Positions 52,886-61,641 of a stretch of 64,000 nucleotides of DNA are shown one piece after another. Under the pieces are notes generated by a model, which was given only the letters and a program-made list of their open reading frames with translations, did no database searches and was not told where the DNA came from. The translations under genes and the position numbers were made by a program. Every line of letters begins with the position of its first letter. Positions within the stretch are counted from its first letter, which is position 1. This DNA is from Vreelandella titanicae BH1 (GTDB taxonomy: Bacteria > Pseudomonadota > Gammaproteobacteria > Pseudomonadales > Halomonadaceae), in contig NZ_AOPO01000001.1 in the NCBI RefSeq assembly GCF_000336575.1, positions 682,001-746,000 of the forward strand. Reading direction: 5' to 3'.

Positions 52886-53566
52886 TTATTCGACGCCTAG
52901 CAGTTCAACGCGGAAGGTCAGTACTTCGTTAGGCCCGATCGGCCCTTGACCATTTTTGCCGTAAGCAATATCCGCAGGGATATAGAGCATCCAGCTATCG
53001 CCAACGCTCATCATCTGCAGCGCTTCCTGCCAGCCTTCGATCACCTGATTGGTCTGGAAGCTGACGGACTCACCGCGCTCAAAAGAGCTATCGAAAACGG
53101 TGCCATCCAGCAGCATGCCTTCGTAATTCACTTCGACGGTATCTTCAGGGCCAGGCGTGGCACCATCGCCAGATTCAAGCACTTCATACTGCAGGCCAGA
53201 GTCAGTCACGGTCACTTCTTCGCGCTCAGCGTTCTCGGCTAGGAAAGCTTCGCCCTCTTCGAGGTTTTTCTGTGCCATCTCTTCAGCTTCCGCTTCACGC
53301 GCTTGCATGGATTGCTCTTGGAACGCCATCAACGCTTCGGTCATCTCTTCTTCACTGAGCGCCAGGTCATTACCTTCAAACACATCGCTCATGCCGTCGT
53401 GGAACGCATCCAAGTCGAGGTCTTCGATGTCTGCCTGCATGCTTTCACCCAGGGTCACACCCAGGCTGTAAGCCAAGCGCTGTTCATCGGTTTCGGGCGC
53501 TGCCGCGGCAAAAGGGGCAACCAAAAGCAAACCTGTCAGAGCTGTAGTAGAGAGCAGTTGTTTCAT
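52886..53566 (-). CDS. FKBP-type peptidyl-prolyl isomerase (FkpA/Mip-like)
   Basis: 226 residues with a signal peptide ending PFAAAAPE. N-terminal helical dimerisation domain (RLAYSLGVTLGESMQADIED to about residue 125) and C-terminal FKBP domain (VTDSGLQYEVLESGDGATPG, VNYEGMLLDGTVFDSSFERG, IEGWQEALQMMSVGDSWMLY, IPADIAYGKNGQGPIGPNEV). Periplasmic foldase. Acidic, as usual for halophile periplasmic proteins. Precedes the esterase gene by 3 bp on the same strand, so the two may be co-transcribed. Confidence 0.92.
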   Translation of the reverse strand: MKQLLSTTALTGLLLVAPFAAAAPETDEQRLAYSLGVTLGESMQADIEDLDLDAFHDGMSDVFEGNDLALSEEEMTEALMAFQEQSMQAREAEAEEMAQKNLEEGEAFLAENAEREEVTVTDSGLQYEVLESGDGATPGPEDTVEVNYEGMLLDGTVFDSSFERGESVSFQTNQVIEGWQEALQMMSVGDSWMLYIPADIAYGKNGQGPIGPNEVLTFRVELLGVE

Positions 53567-53698
53567 GAAAGATCCTTTTTATAGCGGCGCCGTACGCCGA
53601 TCAGTGTCATATAAAGACTAACACCCACCGCCCCGAGCTGCATCTTCGGGGAGGTGGGCGCCAATAAGACCACAAAATGGGAGAGAGGTTTAGCGGAT

Positions 53699-54142
53699 TT
53701 AGACCACCAGCGTGGGGCAGTGTGCTGCACCCGCCACCCGTTGAGAAACGCTGCCTAGCAGCGGGTTCTTCTCGCCATTGGTGCCCTGGGCACCAATCAC
53801 GATCAGATCGCACTCCCGCTTACGGGCAAAGCGCACAATAATGCGCGAGGGTCGCCCGCCCTTCACAAAAGCACGCACGCGAGCACTGTCAGCGCCAAGC
53901 TCAATCGCATGAGATTTTGCGTGCACAGCGATCTCGGTGGCGTACTCTTTTAGCGCATCGTCAGGGATATCCAGCTGGTTGGGCCGCACCATAGAGAGCG
54001 AGGCCTCCAGCAAGCTGTGGTGTTTAAACACGCACAGCAAATAGAGCTCAGCGCCGGTTAGCATATGCAGACCCACCGCTTTTTCCAGCGCCCTTAAGGC
54101 GCCTTTTGAACCATCCACCGGGACTAAAATGCGATTAAACAT
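53699..54142 (-). CDS. teaD: Universal stress protein TeaD
   Basis: 147 residues, UspA fold, with the ATP-binding pattern [20 protein letters not shown] (G-2x-G-9x-G-S). Start [20 protein letters not shown]. It follows teaC by 21 bp on the same strand. In Halomonas elongata TeaD is the UspA-like protein that follows teaABC and regulates ectoine uptake; the same order here supports the name. Confidence 0.88.
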   Translation of the reverse strand: MFNRILVPVDGSKGALRALEKAVGLHMLTGAELYLLCVFKHHSLLEASLSMVRPNQLDIPDDALKEYATEIAVHAKSHAIELGADSARVRAFVKGGRPSRIIVRFARKRECDLIVIGAQGTNGEKNPLLGSVSQRVAGAAHCPTLVV

Positions 54143-54163
54143 TCGCGTACTCCTTGTGGCTGT

Positions 54164-55447
54164 TTAGCGGAAGGCGACATCGCGCAGGAACAGCGCAATT
54201 TGCGGGAACATGATCAGCAGTGCAGCCGCTAAAATCAGCATGAAAATAAACGGCGGGGTGCCTTTGATCACATCCCAATAGGGGCGCTTGAAAATCGCAA
54301 TAGCGGTGAAAATATCGCATCCAAAGGGCGGGGTTGCCGACCCTATCGCCACCTGCAAGGTAATCAAAATACCCACCAACACAGGATCCAGGCCAGTCGC
54401 CGCAATGGCGGGTGCGAAAATAGGCGTTAGCACCAGAATGACCACTATCGGATCAACAAACATACAGGCCACAAAGAAGGAGATACAGATAGCAATCAAT
54501 ACGCCCGTGGGGCCAGCTTCGTTGACACCCACCGCCTCCAGAATCATTTGCGGAATCTGAGCAAACGAAATGATCCATGAGAAGCCATTACCCACCGCGA
54601 CCAGGATAAAGACAACGGCGGTAATCAAGCCGGTAGATTTGGCGATGGCATAAATGTCGTTCATCTTAAGTGAGCGGAAGACCACAAACTCAAGCAAAAT
54701 GGCATACAGCACACAAGCTGCAGCAGCTTCAGTCGGGCTGAAGATACCGCCGTAAATACCACCCACAATAATGACCGGAAAGCCAAGAGGCCAAAGAGCC
54801 TGCTGAACCGCTACTGCGCGCTCTTTCCAGCTCGATTTTGCTTCAGTAGGTACATCTTTAACGATGGCGTAGATAATGCAGTAAATCGAGAACATAACCA
54901 GGATCATTAACCCTGGCCCAATCCCGGCAATAAATAGCTCGCCGATAGAGGTGCCCGAGATAACCCCGTAAATGATCATGCCGATACTAGGCGGAATCAA
55001 AAACGCAATATCGCTGGAATTGATAATCAGCGCCAGCGTGAAAGAGTCTGAGTAGCCCGCTTTGAGCATTTTCGGACGCAGCGGCGAACCGACAGCGACC
55101 ACGGTTGCCTGGGTAGAGCCAGATACGGCGCCAAACAGCGTACAAGAAGCCGCCGTGCTCACCGCCAAGCCGCCTTTAATATGGCCGATAAACGCCATCA
55201 CCATATCAATCAATCGGTTAGCGGACTGCCCGCGGGTCATGATATCAGCGGCAAGGATAAACATGGGAACCGCAATAAGTGAGGCTGGGCGTATACCCGC
55301 CATCATCTGCTGGATCAGCGTATCCATCTGGCCGAAGCCGTTAAACATCATATAGAAGCCGATTACCGCAGCGGTAATCAGCGGAATCATCATTGGAAAG
55401 CCCAGCAGCAGCAGGGCAATCATGGTGGTGACCATTATTGTCGTCAT
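54164..55447 (-). CDS. teaC: Ectoine TRAP transporter large permease TeaC
   Basis: 427 residues from the ATG at 55447 (frame open from 55468). DctM family with about 12 helices: MIALLLLGFPMMIPLITAAV, ADIMTRGQSANRLIDMVMAF, AVSGSTQATVVAVGSPLRP, AFLIPPSIGMIIYGVISGTS and ATPPFGCDIFTAIAIFKRPY. Sodium-coupled import subunit. Lies between teaB and teaD in the order known from Halomonas. Confidence 0.93.
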   Translation of the reverse strand: MTTIMVTTMIALLLLGFPMMIPLITAAVIGFYMMFNGFGQMDTLIQQMMAGIRPASLIAVPMFILAADIMTRGQSANRLIDMVMAFIGHIKGGLAVSTAASCTLFGAVSGSTQATVVAVGSPLRPKMLKAGYSDSFTLALIINSSDIAFLIPPSIGMIIYGVISGTSIGELFIAGIGPGLMILVMFSIYCIIYAIVKDVPTEAKSSWKERAVAVQQALWPLGFPVIIVGGIYGGIFSPTEAAAACVLYAILLEFVVFRSLKMNDIYAIAKSTGLITAVVFILVAVGNGFSWIISFAQIPQMILEAVGVNEAGPTGVLIAICISFFVACMFVDPIVVILVLTPIFAPAIAATGLDPVLVGILITLQVAIGSATPPFGCDIFTAIAIFKRPYWDVIKGTPPFIFMLILAAALLIMFPQIALFLRDVAFR

Positions 55448-55477
55448 AGCTGTTCCCCTAGGGTGCAATGCCCCGCG

Positions 55478-56056
55478 TTAGACTTCTGTTTCGGTGTCTT
55501 TATATCCATCCACCACGCCCGTCGAGAGATAGACATCGTGGGACGTGAAGTTTTTAACCGCGGTCAGCAAGTATTGAATACCGGTGATTAAAAAGCCCAT
55601 CGGCACCCATAGGTAAATGATCCACACCGGCAAGCCCAAGGAGGGCAACACCCTGCCTTTGCTATGCAGATCCAGGATATAAACGATCGAATAGTAGAGC
55701 AGGAAAAACATCACTAGCGATGTGAACAGCGCGATGCAGATCATTAGCGCTCTGCGCCCACCTACCGGCAGCGCATCATAGATAGCCGACATGCGAATAT
55801 GACGACCATGACGGGCTGCATAGCCAATACCCGCAAAGGTAATCATGATGATCAAAATGCGGTTTAGCTCACCGGAGAACATGATGCTGTTGCCAAATAC
55901 AAAGCGGGCAACCACGTTGGTGACCGTATTCAGCGCCATTAGCAAAACACCCATCGCGAGAATCACGGCTTCTATTTTGCTAATTGCAGTGTCGATCACG
56001 CCTAGTACCCCCGGCAAGCCGGAACGGTAACTCTTTTCCATCTCGTCATCGGTCAT
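55478..56056 (-). CDS. teaB: Ectoine TRAP transporter small permease TeaB
   Basis: 192 residues from the ATG at 56056 (AGGAGT site; frame open from 56089). Four helices of the DctQ family: [40 protein letters not shown] with the typical [27 protein letters not shown] and [20 protein letters not shown]. Between teaA and teaC. A strong hairpin lies upstream, between it and teaA. Confidence 0.92.
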   Translation of the reverse strand: MTDDEMEKSYRSGLPGVLGVIDTAISKIEAVILAMGVLLMALNTVTNVVARFVFGNSIMFSGELNRILIIMITFAGIGYAARHGRHIRMSAIYDALPVGGRRALMICIALFTSLVMFFLLYYSIVYILDLHSKGRVLPSLGLPVWIIYLWVPMGFLITGIQYLLTAVKNFTSHDVYLSTGVVDGYKDTETEV

Positions 56057-56410
56057 GGCCGGACTCCTTTTGAACGGCTCTAACGGCAACAGTTACGTGC
56101 CGTAGGCACAATAAACACAGCGTTATTCCAGAGCTATCTCAATCCAAGCTATCTCGTCAAAACCCGCCTATTTCCCAACTTGCCTAAACCAGAGCTGCTA
56201 GACAAGTCTTACCTCGTGCAAGGCGAGGAGTTAACTAAAGCGTAACGGCTTGCGGCCGCCGATGATTCAACGCTAGATGTACGTAACCCAACGGTAACGA
56301 TGTCAAACCCCAGCCCGAGTAGCCCCCGCCTAACCGCCGCAAAACAAAAAGGGGCAGCCTTTGCTGCCCCTTGATCAATCAACCGTTCGCCAATGCGGCT
56401 TTAAGGATGA
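56057..56410. other. teaA-teaB intergenic spacer (354 bp)
   Basis: No gene seen. It holds a strong hairpin at 56349-56372 just after teaA. The remaining ~290 bp have no recognisable promoter or frame of interest on either strand, although a separate teaBCD promoter could lie here. Confidence 0.7.
56349..56372 (-). terminator. Hairpin terminator/attenuator between teaA and teaB
   Basis: On the minus strand: AAGGGGCAGC, AAAG loop, GCTGCCCCTT and then TTTGTTTT. A rho-independent structure directly after teaA, expected to let the periplasmic binding protein be made in excess over the membrane subunits. Confidence 0.85.
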
Positions 56411-57472
56411 TTACTCGTTTGTTACGGCTTCAAGGTCAGCTTTAAACTGCTCGAGCAGCTCTTGACCACCTTCACCAGTCATTTCCAGGAAGGCTTCTTC
56501 AACCTGCGGGGCACGCTCACGGAAAGCTTGAATTTGCTCTTCGTCGAGACGTGTCACCGTCACTTCATCAGATGCTTCCTGAATTTTCGCTAATGATTCT
56601 TCAGCCAAGCCTTTGATATGCTCGATAGTGTGGTCATAGGCAGCTTCAGAGGCTTCATTCACCAACGTTTGATCTTCTTCAGACAAACCTTCGTAGAAGT
56701 CCTGGTTGGCCATCATCGCAGTAGTGAACCAGCCGTGACCGGTAAACGTCAGGTGCGGAGACACTTCGTACAAACCGCCAGACTCAATCCAGAAAATCGG
56801 GTTCTCTTGACCATCAATGATGCCGGTCTGCAGACCACCGTAGACTTCACCCCAAGGCAACGGCGTCGGCGTTGCACCAAAGGCGTCGTAGGTCTCCGAC
56901 AGCAGCGGGTTGGTCATGGTACGGATTTTCTTATTATCCATATCTTCCGGTGAGCTAATCGGCTCGTCGGTCGTCACGACCATTTCGCCTTCCGGATACA
57001 TCTTCAGCAGCTCTAGGCCTTGCTCGGCGTAAAGCTCAGGAAACATCTCGTTGATAGCCTTACTTTCGTCGAAGAACGTCAGTACGGTCTCTTCGTCGGT
57101 CGGTAGCAGGTAAGGAATAAAGAAGATTTGTGCTTCCGGAATGAGCGCACCGGTAAAGCCAGGCGACTGGTTTACAAACTGCAGGATACCGTTCTGAGTC
57201 TGCTCCATAATGTCGTCAGACTCACCCAGCTCACCAAAGCGGTAAACCTGCACGGTGTGGTCTGAGTTATCTTCAATATACTCTTTAAAAGCATAGGCAA
57301 AGACATCTTGAACGTCGCCTTCATACTCCTCGTGAGCATAGCGCCAGTTGTCTGCTTGAGCAGCGGCGCTTAGACCAAACAGCAGTGCACCCACACTTGC
57401 CGTGGTCATTAACTTTGTAGTTACAGACTTTGTAGTTACAGAACGTGTAGAAACGAATTTGCTTGCCTTCAT
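56411..57472 (-). CDS. teaA: Ectoine/5-hydroxyectoine-binding protein TeaA
   Basis: 353 residues from the ATG at 57472 (AGGGGAA site). Signal peptide ends SAAAQADN. DctP family: DNWRYAHEEYEGDVQDVFAY, YRFGELGESDDIMEQTQNGI, FVNQSPGFTGALIPEAQIFF, IRTMTNPLLSETYDAFGATP, WGEVYGGLQTGIIDGQENPI and GHGWFTTAMMANQDFYEGL, which follow remembered H. elongata TeaA closely. It binds ectoine in the periplasm for osmoprotection and solute recovery. The protein is acidic. First gene of teaABCD. Confidence 0.92.
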   Translation of the reverse strand: MKASKFVSTRSVTTKSVTTKLMTTASVGALLFGLSAAAQADNWRYAHEEYEGDVQDVFAYAFKEYIEDNSDHTVQVYRFGELGESDDIMEQTQNGILQFVNQSPGFTGALIPEAQIFFIPYLLPTDEETVLTFFDESKAINEMFPELYAEQGLELLKMYPEGEMVVTTDEPISSPEDMDNKKIRTMTNPLLSETYDAFGATPTPLPWGEVYGGLQTGIIDGQENPIFWIESGGLYEVSPHLTFTGHGWFTTAMMANQDFYEGLSEEDQTLVNEASEAAYDHTIEHIKGLAEESLAKIQEASDEVTVTRLDEEQIQAFRERAPQVEEAFLEMTGEGGQELLEQFKADLEAVTNE

Positions 57473-57657
57473 GCGGTGTTCCCCTTGCAGTGGTAAGCGC
57501 GCTTTACGAGTGCGCAAGAACCTGGATAAGCCTCGCGTATCTCAACACGACACTGTTGTTCGCTAACCGGTGTTCGCCAACCGGCAATGGTGCTGCTCTA
57601 TACTGCGTTCTAGCGGGCGAATAGCGCTAGGTATTTCAAATACAGCTTAATTTCAGG

Positions 57658-58245
57658 CTAGCGCGCTCCTTGGTGAGGGTCAAGCTGGCAAGTAAGCGTT
57701 TGTAGCGAATCAAGCCACTCATTTTGCTCCTTTATACTCCCCTCGCCTTGACGGGCACACCTTCCTAAAAACAGTTGTTTTAGCAGCCACTTATCTACAT
57801 CTAGCGACATTTCAACAACGTTAACCACACGTTCCTCATCGCTGGGCGAGGCCGAAGCCCACGCTTGCCAACGTTGAAGGTTCTCACGCTCAGCCATCAG
57901 TTCGGCCTGTTTGATGGTCTCGCGCAGCGCTTTTACGGACTCGCTTGCTGCCGCTGAGGCTTTTAAGTCTTGGCGTAACCCACGCAATACCTCCGTTACA
58001 TGGCACTGCCAAAGGTGACGCTGCTCACGCTGGTAAGCCAGCGCTCTAGGTTCGGCTTCCAGACCGCAAGAGTAGAGCCAGCAATGCAACAGCATCTCGC
58101 ACACATCCAGCCCGGCCTCCTCTTGAAGCTTCAGGCAGGCCGCTTCAACGCCGGGTCTAGCGTAGAGCGTCAGTGCAAAATCCCATAACGGTGTCTGCTG
58201 TAGGCGCTGCAATCGGGTAGAATCAAGCGTAATAGAATCTCGCAT
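57658..58245 (-). CDS. TIGR02444-family protein
   Basis: 195 residues from the ATG at 58245 (frame open from 58284). Features: LWDFALTLYARPGVEAACLK, LQEEAGLDVCEMLLHCWLYS and C-terminal helices. All-helical, no known function. It overlaps nothing once this start is used and is divergent from yheS with a 29-bp gap, an arrangement common in gammaproteobacteria. Confidence 0.8.
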   Translation of the reverse strand: MRDSITLDSTRLQRLQQTPLWDFALTLYARPGVEAACLKLQEEAGLDVCEMLLHCWLYSCGLEAEPRALAYQREQRHLWQCHVTEVLRGLRQDLKASAAASESVKALRETIKQAELMAERENLQRWQAWASASPSDEERVVNVVEMSLDVDKWLLKQLFLGRCARQGEGSIKEQNEWLDSLQTLTCQLDPHQGAR

Positions 58246-58274
58246 CAAATGACCCACTTTCTTCGGGAGAAGGC

Positions 58275-60251
58275 ATGATCGCACTGCGCCAAGTCGCCTT
58301 GCAACGCGGCACGCAAACGCTACTCGACAACGCGGACATTACCCTTAATAACGGGGTAAAGGCCGGGATTATCGGGGCAAACGGCGCCGGTAAATCGAGC
58401 CTATTCAAACTGCTGCTCGGCGAGCTTGCGCCCGACCAGGGCGATGTCGAGATGAGTGGCGGCCAGCGCATTGCGCATATGGCCCAGGAAGTTGACGCCC
58501 TCGACCGCCCAATTATCGAGTATGTACTCGATGGCGACTTGGCGCTACGCCAAGCAGAAGCTGACTTATTGGCCGCCCAGGAAGCCGGGCAAGCCCACCG
58601 CGAAGCCGAACTGCACGGTTTGATTGAGACCCTGGATGGCTACCGTGCGGAGTCGCGTGCGGCGCAATTGTTGGTGGGGCTGGGCTTCGTCCAGGCTGAC
58701 CTCGCCCGCCCGCTCTCGGCGTTTTCCGGCGGCTGGCGGATGCGGGTCAATCTTGCTCGTACGCTGTTTATGCCTTCCGATCTACTGCTGCTGGATGAGC
58801 CTACCAACCACCTGGATCTAGATGCCCTGCTGTGGTTGGAGCAGTGGCTAACCCGCTATCCTGGCACCCTGCTGCTGATTTCCCACGACCGTGACTTTTT
58901 AGATGCCGTATGCGATCACATCGTGCATATGCACCACCAAACCCTGGAGCTATACCGCGGCAATTACTCCCAATTCGAGCGCACTCGCGCCGAAAAGCTT
59001 GCTCTGCAGCAGGCTGAAGCCGCCAAGCAGCAGGCTCGCCGGGAAGAGATCGAACGCTTTATCGCCCGCTTTAAAGCCAAGGCGACCAAGGCCAAGCAGG
59101 CACAAAGCCGGGTAAAAATGCTCGAGCGCATGGAAGATATCGCCGTCGCCCATGTGGACTCCCCCTTCCACTTTACGCTGCCCGCCGCCGATAAAACCTC
59201 GCATCCTCTGCTGGTGCTTGACCAGGCGCAGCTAGGCTATCGCGGTAAAAAGGGCGACGGCAGTGACGACAACATTCAACTAGACAAGGTCAACGTCACC
59301 CTGCTGCCCGGTAGCCGCATTGGCCTGTTAGGCCCCAACGGGGCGGGTAAATCGACGCTGATTAAGTCGCTCACCGGGGAGCTTGAGCTGCTTAACGGCA
59401 AGCGCGTACCCGGCGAGCATTTGGCGATTGGGTATTTTGCTCAGCATCAGCTTGAGAGCCTGGATGTTTCATCGACGCCCTTTGTGCATGTCCAGCGCCT
59501 CTCGCCCACCGCCAGCGATCAGGATATCCGCAACTTCCTGGGCGGCTTTGGCTTTAAGGGCGATGACGCCTTCGGCACAGTCGCCAACTACTCTGGAGGT
59601 GAGAAAGCCCGCCTGGCGCTGGCCCTCGTCGCTTGGCAAAAACCCAACCTGCTGCTGCTCGATGAGCCCACCAACCACCTGGACTTAGAGATGCGCGAGG
59701 CGCTGACCCAAGCGCTGGCAAGCTTCGAAGGCACGGTTATTCTGGTCTCCCACGACCGTCACTTACTGCGCGCCACGGTCGATGAGTTCTGGCGGGTGGC
59801 GGATCACCGTGTCGAGCCCTTCGATGGTGATTTGGAAGATTACCGGGCTTGGCTTAAAGCGCGCCTGGAAGAGAGCCGTCGGGATTCCCGCGGTGAAAAA
59901 GCCGAGCGCCAGAACCAGCAGCCTAGCGGCGACAGCCGAGAAGCGCGTAAAGCATCCCGCAAAGCGGCTGCCGAACTGCGCGAGAAGCTGCGCCCACTGA
60001 AAAAGCAGCGCGACCAGGCAGAAAAAGCCATGGAGAAGGCCCAGCACGAGCTTGATAAGGTGGAACAAGTGCTGGCAGACCCTGAGCTCTACACTGACAG
60101 CAGCCGCAAAGCCGAACTGACCAAGACGCTGAGTCAGCAGGCAGAGATTAAAGCGCGCCTGGATGAATCAGAGCGGCAGTGGCTCAGCGCCGAAGAGGCG
60201 TTGGAGACAATGGAAGCAGAACTGCTCGCCAGTGAAGAGACGGCTAGCTAG
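58275..60251 (+). CDS. yheS: ABC-F family ATPase YheS
   Basis: 658 residues, two ATP-binding domains. Domain 1: GANGAGKSSLFKLLLGELAP, SAFSGGWRMRVNLARTLFMP, LLLDEPTNHLDLDALLWLEQ. A P-site-type linker with RFKAKATKAKQAQSRVKMLE follows. Domain 2: GLLGPNGAGKSTLIKSLTGE, NYSGGEKARLALALVAWQKP, LLLLDEPTNHLDLEMREALT. Residues ~525-658 form a charged coiled coil. ABC-F proteins act on the ribosome to resolve stalling. Matches E. coli YheS through the end of domain 2 with a longer C-terminal tail. Confidence 0.93.
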   Translation: MIALRQVALQRGTQTLLDNADITLNNGVKAGIIGANGAGKSSLFKLLLGELAPDQGDVEMSGGQRIAHMAQEVDALDRPIIEYVLDGDLALRQAEADLLAAQEAGQAHREAELHGLIETLDGYRAESRAAQLLVGLGFVQADLARPLSAFSGGWRMRVNLARTLFMPSDLLLLDEPTNHLDLDALLWLEQWLTRYPGTLLLISHDRDFLDAVCDHIVHMHHQTLELYRGNYSQFERTRAEKLALQQAEAAKQQARREEIERFIARFKAKATKAKQAQSRVKMLERMEDIAVAHVDSPFHFTLPAADKTSHPLLVLDQAQLGYRGKKGDGSDDNIQLDKVNVTLLPGSRIGLLGPNGAGKSTLIKSLTGELELLNGKRVPGEHLAIGYFAQHQLESLDVSSTPFVHVQRLSPTASDQDIRNFLGGFGFKGDDAFGTVANYSGGEKARLALALVAWQKPNLLLLDEPTNHLDLEMREALTQALASFEGTVILVSHDRHLLRATVDEFWRVADHRVEPFDGDLEDYRAWLKARLEESRRDSRGEKAERQNQQPSGDSREARKASRKAAAELREKLRPLKKQRDQAEKAMEKAQHELDKVEQVLADPELYTDSSRKAELTKTLSQQAEIKARLDESERQWLSAEEALETMEAELLASEETAS

Positions 60252-60276
60252 CGGAAAGCGAATACTCAACAATAGG

Positions 60277-60312
60277 GCTAGCTTTCCAACAAAAACGTTA
60301 CCGGGCCGTCGT
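60277..60312 (-). repeat. Displaced copy of the dtd 3' tail
   Basis: 36 bp matching the dtd 3' end at 61157-61192 with one mismatch. On the minus strand it encodes [10 protein letters not shown] and stop with upstream codons ANDQAFQFH that still keep the length of the native ADMQVALIN. It is not attached to any gene and lies after the zeta-type pair. Confidence 0.9.
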
Positions 60313-60332
60313 GGAATTGGAATGCCTGATCA

Positions 60333-60527
60333 TTAGCTCGTAGAGGAACCCTGGGGATGTGAGATGTCTATTTGGTTCTCGGGAGCGTCACCACCTGCCA
60401 ACTCAGGTTTGCCGTCTTTCCAAATAACCGCGTACTGGCCAAGTCGACGCTTACGCTCCAATGTTTCTGTCACAGCGGCACGAAGGCTGTTGAGCATTTC
60501 CTGCGTGTCGGGTGCAAGCTGGCTCAT
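60333..60527 (-). CDS. Small protein following zeta-type toxin gene (possible antitoxin)
   Basis: 64 residues, with helical [20 protein letters not shown] and a strand-like [16 protein letters not shown]. Its ATG overlaps the stop of the zeta-like gene by 4 bp, so the pair is translationally coupled. The protein is not epsilon antitoxin. An antitoxin role is suggested only by coupling and size. Confidence 0.6.
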   Translation of the reverse strand: MSQLAPDTQEMLNSLRAAVTETLERKRRLGQYAVIWKDGKPELAGGDAPENQIDISHPQGSSTS

Positions 60528-61114
60528 GACGCTGACTCCTTACAGATTAATTGAAAATACGGATCATTGATTATATCTCGTTTGCTTCCACGCTGCTCAA
60601 AGACAAGTTCTGGCATATCGCCATCATTCATAAAACAGCGAGCGCGAGTAACACATGGCGCAAATAGCGTTAATAGGTTGCGCAAACTTCGCGGAAATCG
60701 GCGCTGAATGTCTTTCGAAGGAATATCGTGGCCGCCATGTGAAACACGCTCTGCAACGCGTAGACGTGACATTTCGACGGAAGGTAGGGCTAGATAAACT
60801 AACTCTACGCGCCAACCCTCTGATAGCAGTTGTTTCACCAGCCGCATATAGCTTCGTCCAGATAGTGTTGTTTCAAAGGCAAAGTCATCTCTTTCCTCAA
60901 TTGCCTGTTGGACTTCGCCCAAGAAAATTCTGCTAGCGGTTAGTAGCTCCCGCTCTGGCGCCAGCGGAGAGAGACCTGCAGCAATCAAGTCAGCATTGAT
61001 AAACCGGGAGCAATGCGCTACCTGAGGGAGATAATGAAGTGCGAAGGTCGTCTTACCGGCTCCATTAGGCCCAGCAACGATCCAGCAAGTGGGTGGCTGA
61101 GTATTCGATGTAAT
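60524..61114 (-). CDS. Zeta-toxin-like AAA ATPase with apparent ATT start
   Basis: 196 residues. Walker A in [20 protein letters not shown], then [58 protein letters not shown] and [20 protein letters not shown], the zeta/PezT pattern of UDP-sugar kinases with the basic substrate-binding helix. The only start that keeps the Walker A and has a ribosome site (AAAGGAGAG, seven bases away) is an ATT at 61114; a TTG at 60988 would remove the Walker A. ATT is a rare start and would keep expression low. The gene lies between two copies of the dtd tail, about 40 bp after dtd on the same strand. Confidence 0.75.
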   Translation of the reverse strand: MTSNTQPPTCWIVAGPNGAGKTTFALHYLPQVAHCSRFINADLIAAGLSPLAPERELLTASRIFLGEVQQAIEERDDFAFETTLSGRSYMRLVKQLLSEGWRVELVYLALPSVEMSRLRVAERVSHGGHDIPSKDIQRRFPRSLRNLLTLFAPCVTRARCFMNDGDMPELVFEQRGSKRDIINDPYFQLICKESAS

Positions 61115-61156
61115 GACGACTCTCCTTTCCAGCGAAGGATATTTGCAAAGTAAACA

Positions 61157-61192
61157 GCTAGCTTTCCAGCAAAAACGTTACCGGGCCGTCGT
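61157..61192 (-). repeat. dtd 3' tail, copy attached to dtd
   Basis: Last 36 bp around the dtd stop codon, 35 of 36 identical to 60277-60312. The two copies flank the zeta-type pair, 880 bp apart, like a duplicated junction. Confidence 0.9.
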
Positions 61193-61595
61193 TAATTAGC
61201 GCCACCTGCATATCGGCGCCAAATTCACCGGTGGCGACGTGCGGCCAGGCAGTACGGGTCTGGGTAACCAGCAAGTTGAATAGCTCTTCACCCTGGGCGG
61301 AAGGAGCGGCGCTGGAGAAGCCCGGCCGCAGCCCCTTACGGGTATCCGCCGCCAGGGTGAACTGGGAGACGAGCAGCAGACCACCGTTCACCTGCTGCAG
61401 GTTGTGATTCATTTTACCTTCGGCGTCGCTGAATACCCTGTAATGGAGGAGCTTGTGCAGCAGTTTTTCCACGCTAGTCCCGTCATCGTGCTTCTCCACT
61501 CCTATCAGCGCCAGCAGTCCATGGTCGATACTGCCGACGATTTCGCCCTCCACTTCCACGCTGGCGCGCTTCACGCGCTGAATGAGTGCCTTCAA
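61158..61595 (-). CDS. dtd: D-aminoacyl-tRNA deacylase
   Basis: 145 residues. DTD motifs: [40 protein letters not shown] (the SQFTL motif) and [12 protein letters not shown] (the NxPxT-type loop, here NDGPVTF). It frees tRNA from wrongly attached D-amino acids. Standard length. Its 3' tail is duplicated 880 bp downstream, with a toxin-type pair in between. Confidence 0.95.
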   Translation of the reverse strand: MKALIQRVKRASVEVEGEIVGSIDHGLLALIGVEKHDDGTSVEKLLHKLLHYRVFSDAEGKMNHNLQQVNGGLLLVSQFTLAADTRKGLRPGFSSAAPSAQGEELFNLLVTQTRTAWPHVATGEFGADMQVALINDGPVTFLLES

Positions 61596-61641
61596 AACGT
61601 CTCTCTCCCCACTAGCAAACGGCCATTATAACGACCGCTCG

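Noticed and set aside
60524-61192. Integrase-mediated att sites at dtd
   Set aside because: The 36-bp repeat resembles an attachment core, but the 880-bp segment has no integrase or excisionase, so an att site cannot be claimed.
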